Assembly: GCA_902790625.1 (NCBI GenBank)
Contig: CADASP010000017.1
Coordinates: 62,001 to 126,000, forward strand
Source: an uncultured Prevotellaceae bacterium
Lineage (GTDB): Bacteria; Bacteroidota; Bacteroidia; Bacteroidales; Bacteroidaceae
DNA length: 64,000 nt
Direction: 5' to 3'
The first letter of the stretch is position 1; each line of letters starts with the position of its first letter. The notes beneath the pieces are model-generated. The model ran no database searches, was not told the DNA's origin, and saw nothing but the letters and a program-made list of their open reading frames with translations. This document shows positions 23,569-32,453 of the stretch, piece by piece. A program made the translations under genes and the position numbers.

Positions 23569-25257
23569 GTGGAAAGTGAAAAACCGAAAAAGAACAATCC
23601 AGAAGTGAATCAAATAGCAAGGACATTTACGCTTGTTGGGCTTATTGTTGTGGTGTTGCTCGCCCTGCATTTCTTGCCGAAGCTGTCGGTGGGCGAAACC
23701 GAGCTGCGCCGCGTGAACTTGCTGAGCGACGTGCTGCCCGAAGTGGAAAGCGATGGCCTGGACTTTATGCCAGAAGTGCCAGAGACCCCCCAAGTGCCTC
23801 AAGTGCCTCAAGCCCCCCCTTCAGCCCCCGAGGGGGCTACTATAGACCCTTCGTCTGAAAGCAAAACTATAGAAGCCCCCTCGGGGGCCGTAGGGGGGGC
23901 TTCTTCCTCGGGGGCCGTAGGGGGGGCTTCTTCCTCGGGGATTGTAGGGGGGGCTTCTCCCTCGAGGGCCGTAGGGGGGGCTTCTCCCTCCGTAGCCGAA
24001 GGAGGGGCTTCGGCTTCCACCTCCTCCATCCTCGACTACTCCCAGGGTGGGGCTGGTGGTATGCGCCATTTCTATCAAGCGCTGGCCAATGCGAAGAAGA
24101 TGAACCGGCCGGTGCGTGTGGCCTACTATGGCGACTCATTCATCGAGGGCGACATCTTCACCGCCGACCTGCGCGAGCTGTTGCAAGACCAGTTTGGCGG
24201 CAACGGAGTGGGGTGGGTCGATTGCGCCAGTCAGGTGCATGGCTTCCGCACCACCGTGGTCCACAACTTCAGCGGCATCAATGAGTACGAAGTGGTGAAG
24301 CGGCCTTTCAAGGCCACCAACCAAGGCATCGCCCAACGTTACTTCACCGCTGCCAACGGGGCCAAAATCAACTATAAGGGTTCAAAAGTGCGCCACCATC
24401 TGAATGCTTGGGACAAGGCCATCTTCTACCTGCGCACCGACGGCGGACTCACCATGCGCACCACCATCAATGGCGACACCACCTTGGTGAATACGGTAGA
24501 AGGTTCGCAGAACCTGCAAATCGTGGAGCATAAAGCCCCCCAAGCCAGCAAAGCCGCCCAAATCCTTCAAGCCCCCCCTTCAGCCCCCGAGGGGGCTACT
24601 TTAGACCCTTCGTCTGATAGCAAAACTATAGAAGCCCCCTCGGGGGCCGTAGGGGGGGCTTCCGCTATCTCCAGCGTGAGCTATTCCTTCAGCAACATCG
24701 GTGCGGGCACCCTGCTCTATGGCGTGGCATTCGAGGGCACGAAGGGCGTGGTGGTCGACAACTTCAGCATGCGCGGTTCGGCGGGCTACACCCTGGCCAA
24801 CATCCCGGCTGCCACGCTGGCGCAGTTTGCCGCCAGGCGACCCTACGACCTCATCGTGCTACACTTCGGCCTGAACGTGGCCAACGCCAAGCAGGCCAAC
24901 TACTCGGGCTACACCCGCCAGATGGGCGAGGCCATCGACCACCTGCGTCAGGCTTACCCCGAGGCCAGCTTCCTCATCGTGAGCATGCCCGACCGCGACC
25001 AGCGCACCGATGCTGGACTGCGCACCATGAAGGGCGTGGAGCAGCTGGTGGCCTATCAGCAGATCATGGCCAGCGACCATGCCGTGTCGTTCTTCAACCT
25101 CTTCGAGGCCATGGGAGGCCGCGAGAGCATGAAGGGGCTGGTGGAGCAGGGAATGGCCAACAAGGATTATACCCACATCAACTTCAAGGGAGGACGCCAT
25201 CTGGCTCGACTCCTCTACGATGCCCTGATGGCAGGATACCACAGCTACTATGATTGA
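23569..25257 (+). CDS. Membrane-anchored SGNH-type protein with multiple repeat insertions, partner of MBOAT
   Basis: One N-terminal transmembrane helix (TLVGLIVVVLLALHFL) anchors an extracytoplasmic SGNH-like domain with block I VAYYGDSFIEGDIFTADL, LIVLHFGLNVANAK in the middle and block V-like KDYTHINFKGGRHLA. Such proteins pair with MBOAT acyltransferases in wall or polysaccharide O-acylation, and the MBOAT gene overlaps by 8 bp. Residues 82-112 and 335-365 are 31-codon palindromic elements; four extra right arms after the first give SSGAVGGAS-type repeats to about residue 150. The start is GTG at 23569, since an in-frame TGA lies just upstream and the helix must be included. The second insertion is within the domain, in a probable loop. 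Confidence 0.82.
   Translation: MESEKPKKNNPEVNQIARTFTLVGLIVVVLLALHFLPKLSVGETELRRVNLLSDVLPEVESDGLDFMPEVPETPQVPQVPQAPPSAPEGATIDPSSESKTIEAPSGAVGGASSSGAVGGASSSGIVGGASPSRAVGGASPSVAEGGASASTSSILDYSQGGAGGMRHFYQALANAKKMNRPVRVAYYGDSFIEGDIFTADLRELLQDQFGGNGVGWVDCASQVHGFRTTVVHNFSGINEYEVVKRPFKATNQGIAQRYFTAANGAKINYKGSKVRHHLNAWDKAIFYLRTDGGLTMRTTINGDTTLVNTVEGSQNLQIVEHKAPQASKAAQILQAPPSAPEGATLDPSSDSKTIEAPSGAVGGASAISSVSYSFSNIGAGTLLYGVAFEGTKGVVVDNFSMRGSAGYTLANIPAATLAQFAARRPYDLIVLHFGLNVANAKQANYSGYTRQMGEAIDHLRQAYPEASFLIVSMPDRDQRTDAGLRTMKGVEQLVAYQQIMASDHAVSFFNLFEAMGGRESMKGLVEQGMANKDYTHINFKGGRHLARLLYDALMAGYHSYYD
23812..23904 (+). repeat. 93-bp in-frame palindromic element, first copy in the SGNH gene
   Basis: The copy encodes APPSAPEGATIDP, then SSESKTIEAPSGAVGGAS, 31 codons in the common phase. 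The core has TATAGACCC and CAAAACTATAG between C-rich and G-rich arms. It sits in the linker after the transmembrane helix. Confidence 0.93.
23905..24020 (+). repeat. Tandem extra right arms of the palindromic element
   Basis: Four further arm units of the type TCGGGGGCCGTAGGGGGGGC follow the first full element, with drift in the later copies (CTCGAGGGCCG, TCCGTAGCCGAAGGAGGGGC). Each is 27 bp or a multiple of three, so the frame is kept (GAVGGASS, GIVGGASP, RAVGGASP, VAEGGASA). Confidence 0.88.
24571..24663 (+). repeat. 93-bp in-frame palindromic element, second copy in the SGNH gene
   Basis: 31 codons beginning APPSAPEGATLDP and ending KTIEAPSGAVGGAS. It follows KAPQASKAAQILQ, a lead-in also seen (KAPQAQAPE) before the truA copy, so the element may carry a short variable left flank with it. 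Confidence 0.92.
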
Positions 25258-26710
25258 CAATATACTGCATCAACTGACATACAACCCCGACGAGCCGCTC
25301 ATCTTCTCGTCGGGACTATTCCTGATACTCTTCCTGGGATTCACGTTCTGCTACATGCTCATGCAGCACACGCGAACCCTGCGACTGCTCTTCGTCACCG
25401 CCTTCAGCTACTATTTCTACTACAAGTCGAGCGGGTTCTACTTCTTCCTGCTGGCAGTGGTGACGCTGAGCGACTTCTTCATAGCAAGCATACTTGCGAA
25501 GCATAAGTCGAAATGGCTGGTGGCATTGTCGCTATTCATCGACTTGGGGCTGTTGGCCTATTTCAAGTACACCAATTTCTTCGCTGGCATGTGGGCGCAG
25601 ATGGTGGGGGCGAACTTCCAGCCTTGGGACATCTTCCTGCCCGTGGGCATCTCGTTCTTCACCTTCCAGTCGATGAGCTACGTCATTGATGTGTATCGTG
25701 GCGACTTGAAACCGCTGCCCTCGCTGCTCGACTATGCCTTCTACGTCAGCTTCTTCCCGCAGTTGGTGGCAGGCCCTATTGTGCGTGCCCGCGACTTTGC
25801 TCCCCAGATACGCAAACCGCTGGAGGTGACGCAGGAGATGTTTGCACGTGGTGTGTTCTTCATCATGATTGGCCTGTTCAAGAAAGCCGTCATCAGCGAC
25901 TACATCTCGCTCAACTTCGTCGACCGCATCTTCGACAACCCCTCGCTCTACAGCGGCGTGGAGAACCTGCTGGGCGCCTACGGCTATGCTATGCAAATCT
26001 ACTGCGACTTCTCGGGCTACAGCGACATGGCCATCGGCATCGCGTTGTTGCTGGGATTCCGCTTCCCCATCAACTTCAACGCCCCCTACACCTCGCAGAG
26101 CATCACCGACTTCTGGCGGCGATGGCACATCTCGCTCTCCTCGTGGATTCGCGACTATATCTACATCTCGCTGGGTGGCAACCGCCGTGGCAAAGTGCGC
26201 CAATACGTCAACCTCATCATCACCATGCTGCTGGGCGGCCTGTGGCACGGTGCCAGCTTGAACTTCGTGGCGTGGGGCGGCATGCACGGCGTGGCGCTCG
26301 CCATCCACAAATGGGTGCGCGAGAACATCTTCCACCACGACAAGCACTACCAAAGCCACGGGCTGCGGCGGCTGTTCGCCGTGGTGCTCACCTTCCACTT
26401 CGTCGTCTTCTGCTGGATATTCTTCCGCAACCGCACGTTTGAGGCTTCGTGGACGATGATTGGAAAGATCTTTACCGACTTCCATCCCGAGCTGTTCCTG
26501 CAGGTGGTGGAGGGCTACTGGGTGGTGTTTGCCATGATTCTCTTCGGCTACGTCAGCCACTTCATCCCCGACCGCTGGAACGAGGGTTGCATAGCCGTCG
26601 TCAAGCGGGGTGGGGTGGTGCTGGGGGCCTTGCTCATCGCAGCCGTCATCTACATTGTTATTCAGGTGAAGAGCAGCGAGATTCAGCCCTTCATCTATTT
26701 CCAATTCTGA
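25250..26710 (+). CDS. MBOAT-family membrane O-acyltransferase
   Basis: The protein is 486 residues with about ten hydrophobic helices and the AlgI/DltB-type MBOAT signatures: PVGISFFTFQSMSYVIDVYRG, FYVSFFPQLVAGPIVRARDF, YCDFSGYSDMAIGIALLLGF, DFWRRWHISLSSWIRDYIYI and GLWHGASLNFVAWGGMHG, whose His residues are catalytic in the family. These enzymes move acyl groups (often acetyl) across the membrane for transfer to extracytoplasmic polymers, working with an SGNH partner. The preceding gene, overlapping by 8 bp, is that partner. The polymer acylated here is unknown. Confidence 0.92.
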   Translation: MIDNILHQLTYNPDEPLIFSSGLFLILFLGFTFCYMLMQHTRTLRLLFVTAFSYYFYYKSSGFYFFLLAVVTLSDFFIASILAKHKSKWLVALSLFIDLGLLAYFKYTNFFAGMWAQMVGANFQPWDIFLPVGISFFTFQSMSYVIDVYRGDLKPLPSLLDYAFYVSFFPQLVAGPIVRARDFAPQIRKPLEVTQEMFARGVFFIMIGLFKKAVISDYISLNFVDRIFDNPSLYSGVENLLGAYGYAMQIYCDFSGYSDMAIGIALLLGFRFPINFNAPYTSQSITDFWRRWHISLSSWIRDYIYISLGGNRRGKVRQYVNLIITMLLGGLWHGASLNFVAWGGMHGVALAIHKWVRENIFHHDKHYQSHGLRRLFAVVLTFHFVVFCWIFFRNRTFEASWTMIGKIFTDFHPELFLQVVEGYWVVFAMILFGYVSHFIPDRWNEGCIAVVKRGGVVLGALLIAAVIYIVIQVKSSEIQPFIYFQF

Positions 26711-26722
26711 CATGATAGAGAG

Positions 26723-27376
26723 ATGCCAAAAACCATATATAACAAATTCGACAAATCACTGATAGCATCACTGCCTGTGGCAGAGTTTGGCAGACGCATC
26801 ATTGTGGTGCTGACCGCTGGCGAGGCCCGTCGTGCTGTCGACTTCCTGCTGTCGCGACCTGTGCTGGGACTCGACACCGAGACGCGGCCCAACTTCACAC
26901 GTGGGCATCAGCACAGGGTGTCGTTGTTGCAGGTGTCCACCGACGACATCTGCTTCTTGTTCCGACTGAACTACATAGGACTGACACCCGACTTGGTGCG
27001 GCTGCTGGAAGACACCACCGTGGACAAGGTGGGGCTGTCGTGGCACGACGACCTGAACTCGCTTCGGCATCTGGGTAGTTTCACACCCGGAAGGTTCATC
27101 GAGATTCAGGAGCTTGTGCGCCAGTTGGGCATCGAGGACATGAGTCTGCAGAAGATCTACGCCAACTTGTTCGGACAGAAGATAAGCAAGCGGCAGCAGC
27201 TGAGCAATTGGGAGGTTGACGTGCTCAGCGACCGACAGAAGTTATATGCCGCCACCGACGCGTGGGCGTGCATCAACATTTATCGTGAAATCTTGCGCCT
27301 GAAGAAGGAGGGCGACTATGAACTGATAGTAAGAAAGGAGGAAACGGATGAAACAAGTATTGCTAAAGCGAGGTAA
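26723..27376 (+). CDS. 3'-5' exonuclease domain protein (DnaQ-like, RNase D type)
   Basis: Residues about 45-200 form a DEDD exonuclease: VLGLDTETRPNF (ExoI, D-x-E), VGLSWHDDLNSLRHLG (ExoII, D), and the ExoIII-like SDRQKLYAATDAWACINIYREI (Y-x-x-x-D, DEDDy subtype). There is no HRDC or polymerase domain. The length of 217 fits the stand-alone 3'-5' exonucleases of Bacteroidota, whose substrate is not established. It overlaps rlmI by 29 bp, suggesting an operon with it and tilS. Confidence 0.88.
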   Translation: MPKTIYNKFDKSLIASLPVAEFGRRIIVVLTAGEARRAVDFLLSRPVLGLDTETRPNFTRGHQHRVSLLQVSTDDICFLFRLNYIGLTPDLVRLLEDTTVDKVGLSWHDDLNSLRHLGSFTPGRFIEIQELVRQLGIEDMSLQKIYANLFGQKISKRQQLSNWEVDVLSDRQKLYAATDAWACINIYREILRLKKEGDYELIVRKEETDETSIAKAR

Positions 27377-28541
27377 GGAAGAGAGCCTGTTGCGATTTCA
27401 TCCCTGGGTGTTCTCGGGAGCCATAGCACACGTCGACGAGGGTATTGCCGAGGGCGACGTGGTGCGGGTGATGACGGCTGGTGGACAGCCTATCGCCGTG
27501 GGGCACTATCAACAGGGCAGCATCGCCGTGCGTGTGCTCAGCTTCGATGACGTCAGCATCGACGAGGCTTTCTGGCACTTCAGGCTACAGCAAGCCCTGC
27601 AGGCTCGGCTCGCCATGGGCTTGGCTCGTCGTTTGGGCGAAGCTCCCGTGGAGCGCCCCACCAATGCCTACCGCCTGGTGCATGGCGAGGGCGACCTGTT
27701 GCCAGGCTTGATCATCGACATCTATGGCACTACGGCGGTGATGCAAGCGCACAGCGTGGGCATGCACTTGGCCCGGCACGCCATTGCCAACCAGCTGATG
27801 GAGGTGATGCAGGGGCGCGTAGAGAGTGTGTACTACAAGAGTGAGTCGACATTGTCATTCGTGGAGCCGCAGAACGGTTTCATCACTGGTGGAACTGATG
27901 AGAACACAGCCGTTGAAAACGGGCTGAGATTCTACGTGGACTGGCTGAAAGGGCAGAAGACGGGCTTCTTCGTCGACCAGCGCGACAATCGCCGTCTGCT
28001 GGAAAGCTATGCCAAGGGCCGTCGCGTTCTCAACATGTTTTGCTACACGGGTGGATTCTCTTTCTATGCCATGCGAGGAGGCGCACAGCTGGTGCACAGC
28101 GTCGACAGCTCCGCTCAAGCCATAGAGCTGACGCGTCGCAACGTAGAGCTGAACTTCCCAGGCGACCCTCGTCACCAGGCATTCTGCGAGGATGCGTTCA
28201 AATTCCTCGGTGACGGCGAGAAGGGTTCCTACGACCTCATCGTGCTCGACCCGCCCGCCTTTGCCAAGCACCGCGCCGCGCTGCACAATGCCCTGAAGGG
28301 CTATACCCGTCTGAATGCGAAGGCACTGCAGAAGATTGAATCCGGGGGCATCCTGTTCACTTTCTCCTGCTCGCAGGTGGTGAGCAAAGAGCATTTCCGC
28401 AACGCCGTGTTCACCGCTGCTGCACAGGCTCGCCGCCAAGTGCGCATCCTGCATCAGTTGCACCAGCCCGCCGACCACCCAGTGAACATCTATCACCCTG
28501 AAGGCGAATACCTGAAGGGACTGGTGCTCTATGTGGAATAA
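27348..28541 (+). CDS. rlmI: Class I rRNA methyltransferase of the RlmI family
   Basis: The family methylates C5 of C1962 in 23S rRNA. The N-terminal PUA domain is visible (LRFHPWVFSGAIAHVDEGIAEGDVVRV), followed by an EEHAD-like region (AYRLVHGEGDLLPGLIIDIYG). The Rossmann methyltransferase domain has LKGQKTGFFVDQRDNRR, VLNMFCYTGGFSFYAMRGGA, VDSSAQAIELTRRNVELN and the catalytic LIVLDPPAFAKH, then TFSCSQVVSKEHF. The 397-residue length is as in E. coli RlmI (396). It overlaps the exonuclease gene upstream and is followed by tilS after 3 bp. Confidence 0.92.
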   Translation: MKQVLLKRGKEESLLRFHPWVFSGAIAHVDEGIAEGDVVRVMTAGGQPIAVGHYQQGSIAVRVLSFDDVSIDEAFWHFRLQQALQARLAMGLARRLGEAPVERPTNAYRLVHGEGDLLPGLIIDIYGTTAVMQAHSVGMHLARHAIANQLMEVMQGRVESVYYKSESTLSFVEPQNGFITGGTDENTAVENGLRFYVDWLKGQKTGFFVDQRDNRRLLESYAKGRRVLNMFCYTGGFSFYAMRGGAQLVHSVDSSAQAIELTRRNVELNFPGDPRHQAFCEDAFKFLGDGEKGSYDLIVLDPPAFAKHRAALHNALKGYTRLNAKALQKIESGGILFTFSCSQVVSKEHFRNAVFTAAAQARRQVRILHQLHQPADHPVNIYHPEGEYLKGLVLYVE

Positions 28542-28544
28542 GCA

Positions 28545-29879
28545 ATGATGACGGAGCGAATCAAACAGTTTATCGAGAGCCAACGGCTGCTGCCAGACAA
28601 GGAGGGCCTCTGCCTTGTGGCATTGAGCGGAGGCGCCGACAGCGTGTGTCTGCTGTTGGTGCTGCTTCAGTTGGGCTATCGCGTGGAAGCGGTGCACTGC
28701 AACTTCAAGCTGCGGGGCGAAGAGAGCAACCGCGACGAGCTGTTTGTAGAAGACCTCTGCCACAGGCTGCACGTGCCTCTTCATAAAGCCCATTTCGACA
28801 CGCAAGCCTATGCCCAGCTGCATCATGTGAGCATCGAGATGGCTGCGCGACAGTTGCGCTATAAATATTTTGAGCAACTGCGCGCCGACCTGGGGGCACA
28901 GGCTGTGTGCGTGGCCCATCATCAGGACGATTCGGTGGAGACCATTCTGATGAATCTGGTGCGTGGCACAGGTCTCCGTGGCCTTACGGGCATCAAACCG
29001 CGTCTGGGTCATGTGGTGCGACCGCTGCTCTGCGTGAGCCGCCACGACATCATCAGTTGGCTTGAAAGCCGAGGGCAAACGTATGTCATCGACTCGTCGA
29101 ACTTGGTGCCCAATGTGGTTCGAAACAAACTGCGTCTGCTGGTGATGCCCCAGTTGCAAGCCATCAGCCTCAGCGCTCAGGACAACATTTTGGCCACGGC
29201 ACGCCGATTGGCCGAAGCCCAGAAGGTGCTGGATGCAGCCGTGCGTCAGCAGCTTGCGGCACTTGTGGATGCTGACGGCATCGACATTGCCCGTTTACTA
29301 TGCCAGCCATCGACTGAGTTGTTGCTCTTCGAGTGGCTCACACCCTATGGCTTCAGCCCCGCCACCATCGAGGACATCACTATCCGTCTGCCGCAGGCAC
29401 AGGCGGGACGGCAATGGCACTCGGCCAGTCATCTGTTGGCTGTCCACCGTGGCCGACTTTTGCTCTCGCCCTTGCCACAGCCCGTGCCCGTGTTGCGCAT
29501 ACCAGAGCCAGGAAACTATGTCGTGGGGACAACACGTCTGAGTTTGAAACTGCTTGAAGGGCGCATCATCAAGCGACAGAACCATATAGCCAGTTTGGAT
29601 GCCGACCGTGTGGCGTTCCCCCTCACGCTGCGCCCTGTCGAGGCTGGCGACCGTTTTCATCCCTACGGCATGAAGGGCACCAAGCTGGTGAGCGACTACC
29701 TGACCGACCGTCACGTGCCGCCTGCACAAAAGCTGAGCCAACAAGTGCTGACCGATGCCTGTGGGCACATCTTGTGGCTGGTGGGCCACCGCCCCGACGC
29801 CCGCTTCTGCATCCATGATACCACGGTGCGCACGCTGCAAGTGATCTATGTAGGGAGATTGGGGGGGGTAGTCGTTTAG
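28545..29879 (+). CDS. tilS: tRNA(Ile)-lysidine synthetase
   Basis: TilS modifies C34 of the CAU-anticodon tRNA-Ile with lysine so that it reads AUA. The PP-loop is LVALSGGADSVCLLLVLLQLG, followed by AVHCNFKLRGEESNRDE, VAHHQDDSVETILMNLVRGTGLRGLTGI and RPLLCVSRHDI. The C-terminal TilS-C domain holds FPLTLRPVEAGDRFHPYGMKGTKLVSDYLTDRHVP. It follows rlmI by 3 bp. The last residues (GRLGGVVV) and the stop TAG come from the start of the repeat array, so the original end of the gene may have been replaced. Confidence 0.95.
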   Translation: MMTERIKQFIESQRLLPDKEGLCLVALSGGADSVCLLLVLLQLGYRVEAVHCNFKLRGEESNRDELFVEDLCHRLHVPLHKAHFDTQAYAQLHHVSIEMAARQLRYKYFEQLRADLGAQAVCVAHHQDDSVETILMNLVRGTGLRGLTGIKPRLGHVVRPLLCVSRHDIISWLESRGQTYVIDSSNLVPNVVRNKLRLLVMPQLQAISLSAQDNILATARRLAEAQKVLDAAVRQQLAALVDADGIDIARLLCQPSTELLLFEWLTPYGFSPATIEDITIRLPQAQAGRQWHSASHLLAVHRGRLLLSPLPQPVPVLRIPEPGNYVVGTTRLSLKLLEGRIIKRQNHIASLDADRVAFPLTLRPVEAGDRFHPYGMKGTKLVSDYLTDRHVPPAQKLSQQVLTDACGHILWLVGHRPDARFCIHDTTVRTLQVIYVGRLGGVVV

Positions 29880-30002
29880 TCGTTTAGGAAAGTAACAAAC
29901 AACGGCGGCAATATCCCCAAACGACCAATCCCCTAAACGACCAATTCCCTAAACAACTAAAGATACATCCCCAAACGACTAAACGACTAATTCCCCAAAC
30001 AT
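29866..30002. repeat. Inverted array (GTCGTTTAG / AAACGACC) between tilS and the HD gene
   Basis: A short left arm (TAGTCGTTTAGTCGTTTAGG), a core with AGTAACAAACAACGGCGGC, and a longer right arm of AAACGACCAATCCCCT/AAACGACTAA units. Same family as 13040-13346. It provides the tilS stop and spans nearly the whole gap to the HD gene. Confidence 0.85.
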
Positions 30003-30017
30003 CTATCCTATAGACCG

Positions 30018-31238
30018 ATGAACGAAACAAAGATTATCAACGACCCTGTGTTTGGCTTCATCCGCATCCCACGCGGACTGCTCTACGACGTGGTGCAACA
30101 CCCTTTGATGCAGCGCCTCAATCGCATCAACCAGTTGGGGCTGGCGTCGGTGGTCTATCCCGGTGCACGCCACACGCGGTTCCAGCACTCGCTGGGCGCC
30201 TTCCACCTGATGAGCGAGGCCCTTCTCTCGCTGCAACAGAAGGGGCACTTCATCTTCGACAGCGAGGCCGAGGCGGTGAGCGCCGCCATCTTGATGCACG
30301 ACATTGGTCACGGTCCTTTCTCGCATGTGCTTGAGAATACGCTCATCAGTGGCATCTCGCACGAAGACCTCTCGCTGCTGATGATGGAACAAATCAACCA
30401 CGACCTGCACGAGCAACTGGGCATGGCCATCGCCATCTTCCGCGACGAGTATCCCAAACGCTTTCTCCACCAGCTCATCTCCTCGCAGCTCGACATGGAC
30501 CGTTTGGACTATCTGCGTCGCGACTCGTTCTTCACAGGCGTCACCGAGGGCAACATCGGCTCGGCGCGTATCATCAAGATGCTTAATGTGGTCGACGACC
30601 GGCTGGTGGTGGAGCAAAAGGGCATCTACTCGCTGGAGAACTATCTTACCACCCGACGCCTGATGTACTGGCAGGTGTATCTGCACAAGACGGCCGTGGG
30701 CTACGAGAAGGTGCTCGTCAACATGCTGCGGCGTGCCAAGCTGCTGGCTCATCAGGGACAGATGCCCTTCGCCTCGCCAGCCCTGGCCTATTTCCTGCAG
30801 AACGACGTGGATGCACAGTGGTTCGGCGAGCACGAGGAGGCCTTGCAAATGTATGAGGAGCTGGACGACAGCGACATCTGGAGTGCCATGAAGGCCTGGC
30901 GGCACTCGCCCGACAAGATTCTGGCCACGCTGGCCACCGACATGCTCGACCGCCGTATTTTCCGGGTGGAGGTGAGCGAGACGCCCTTCAGCGAGGAATA
31001 TGTGCAAGAATTGCGCAGCCAGATAGCGCGCAGCATGGACATTCCCCTCGACGACACCCGTTTCCTGATGACCCAGGTGACGCTGCGCAAGGACATGTAC
31101 TCGCCCTTGGAGGACAGTATCGACATCCTCTACAAGGACGGCACTACGCGCCCCATCACCCAGGCCTCGGAGTTGCTCAACGTGGAACTGCTGTCGCGCC
31201 AGGTGAGCAAGCACTATCTCTGCTATCAGCGGGTGTAA
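30018..31238 (+). CDS. HD-domain phosphohydrolase (dNTPase-like)
   Basis: A 406-residue protein with the HD metal motif: ARHTRFQHSLGAFHLM (first His), AILMHDIGHGPFSHVLEN (HD pair) and QLDMDRLDYLRRDSFFTGV (final Asp). The arrangement resembles the stand-alone HD/dGTPase-related proteins found widely in Bacteroidota, with FTGVTEGNIGSARIIKMLN after the last metal ligand. The substrate is not certain; a nucleotide triphosphate is likely for the group. It converges on tsf with a shared hairpin terminator. Confidence 0.9.
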   Translation: MNETKIINDPVFGFIRIPRGLLYDVVQHPLMQRLNRINQLGLASVVYPGARHTRFQHSLGAFHLMSEALLSLQQKGHFIFDSEAEAVSAAILMHDIGHGPFSHVLENTLISGISHEDLSLLMMEQINHDLHEQLGMAIAIFRDEYPKRFLHQLISSQLDMDRLDYLRRDSFFTGVTEGNIGSARIIKMLNVVDDRLVVEQKGIYSLENYLTTRRLMYWQVYLHKTAVGYEKVLVNMLRRAKLLAHQGQMPFASPALAYFLQNDVDAQWFGEHEEALQMYEELDDSDIWSAMKAWRHSPDKILATLATDMLDRRIFRVEVSETPFSEEYVQELRSQIARSMDIPLDDTRFLMTQVTLRKDMYSPLEDSIDILYKDGTTRPITQASELLNVELLSRQVSKHYLCYQRV

Positions 31239-31262
31239 GAGCGCCCATAGTTTACAAAATAA

Positions 31263-31295
31263 AAAATGGTTTCGCTGTTCGGGCGAAACCATTTT
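31263..31295. terminator. Bidirectional terminator between the HD gene and tsf
   Basis: Stem AAAATGGTTTCG/CGAAACCATTTT (12 bp) with loop CTGTTCGGG. It is preceded by an A-run and followed by TTTTAG, so it can terminate both the rightward HD gene and leftward tsf. Confidence 0.9.
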
Positions 31296-31314
31296 AGTAG
31301 ATGAGGTTACAAGA

Positions 31315-32316
31315 TTACTCTGCAACGAGGGTGAAGCGGCGGAAAGCCACGATCTTCAGCTCCTTGTCCTGCTTTTTCAGCCATTCGTTGACGTTGGCCT
31401 TGTCGCCGTCGCCAAACTGGAACTCCTGATCCACGAGGCAGCTCTCCTTCTTGAACTTCTGCACGCGACCACGAGCGATACCCTCGATCATGGGCATCTT
31501 CAGCTGAGCCTCGCCCTCCACCTTAGCCTCGGCGATGATCTTGCGGGCCTCGTCGGCCTGCTCCTTGGTGATCCAGCCCTTGGCGGTGTTGCTCTCGATG
31601 TGGTCTTCGCTGTCCACGTGAGCGGGGTTGATGCCAGCCTTGTTGAGCTTCATGTCGACGAACTTCTGAACCTGCTCCAGCTTCGACTTCTCCACGGCGG
31701 TCTTGTACTCCTCGTCGAGGATCTTCGGGTCGATGCTGTCGGCGTCGAGTGCGATGGGCTTCATGGCAGCCACCTGCATGGCCAGCTTGTGACCCACCTC
31801 GACGTTCTCCTTGTTCAGCTGCACCATGGTGCAGAGCATGTGCTTGCCCATGTGGTCGTAGACCTCCACGTTGTCGCCAGCGAGAGTGAGGTAGCCGTCG
31901 AGTTCCATCTTCTCGCCAGTGATACCTGAGCGCTGGGTCACGATTTCCTGAGCCTTCTGTCCGTTGATTTCCAGCTCTTTCACCTCGTCGAGCGTGGCGC
32001 ACTTGGCGGCGATGGCAGCGTCGAGGATGGTCTGCGTCATGGCGATGAAGTCGGCGCCGTTGGCCACGAAGTCGGTCTCGCACTTCACGGCAATCATGGC
32101 GGCAAATCCCTCGACCTTCTTCACGAGCACGCATCCGTTAGAGGTCTCGCGGTCGCTGCGCTTGGCAGCAATGGCCAATCCGCGCTCGCGGAGCAGTTCC
32201 TTGGCACGGTCGAAGTCTCCTTCAGCCTCGGTGAGTGCTTTCTTCACATCAGCCAGGCCGGCACCAGTCATGGTGCGGAGCTTCTTAATGTCTTCCATAT
32301 TTGGCTTGTAGTCCAT
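31315..32316 (-). CDS. tsf: Translation elongation factor Ts
   Basis: EF-Ts recycles EF-Tu by exchanging GDP for GTP. The UBA-like start has IKKLRTMTGAGLADVKKALTEAEGDFDRAKELLRERG. The core includes VKCETDFVANGADFIAMTQTI, with the conserved TDF motif, and HKLAMQVAAMKPIALDADSI. The protein has 333 residues against 283 in E. coli, mostly from an extra insertion (MDGY-like LDGYLTLAGDNVEVYDHMG and the C-terminal region), as in other Bacteroidales. It follows rpsB after 137 nt and ends at a hairpin terminator. Confidence 0.97.
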   Translation of the reverse strand: MDYKPNMEDIKKLRTMTGAGLADVKKALTEAEGDFDRAKELLRERGLAIAAKRSDRETSNGCVLVKKVEGFAAMIAVKCETDFVANGADFIAMTQTILDAAIAAKCATLDEVKELEINGQKAQEIVTQRSGITGEKMELDGYLTLAGDNVEVYDHMGKHMLCTMVQLNKENVEVGHKLAMQVAAMKPIALDADSIDPKILDEEYKTAVEKSKLEQVQKFVDMKLNKAGINPAHVDSEDHIESNTAKGWITKEQADEARKIIAEAKVEGEAQLKMPMIEGIARGRVQKFKKESCLVDQEFQFGDGDKANVNEWLKKQDKELKIVAFRRFTLVAE

Positions 32317-32453
32317 TGTTCTATGTTGTTTTTTATTGCATCATGCATGATGCACAATAAGACTGCACCTTCTTTTGTTTTTCGTTTTTTCCATATTCAC
32401 AAAGCAATCTGCACGGCGCAGTCTATGGTGCAGACTGCATTGTGAATGGTGAA

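Noticed and set aside
25532..26713. 393-codon frame antisense to the MBOAT gene
   Set aside because: Acid-rich shadow of the hydrophobic gene; no start context or domain.
30003..31325. 440-codon frame antisense to the HD gene
   Set aside because: Shadow of the HD phosphohydrolase gene, with no recognisable motif.
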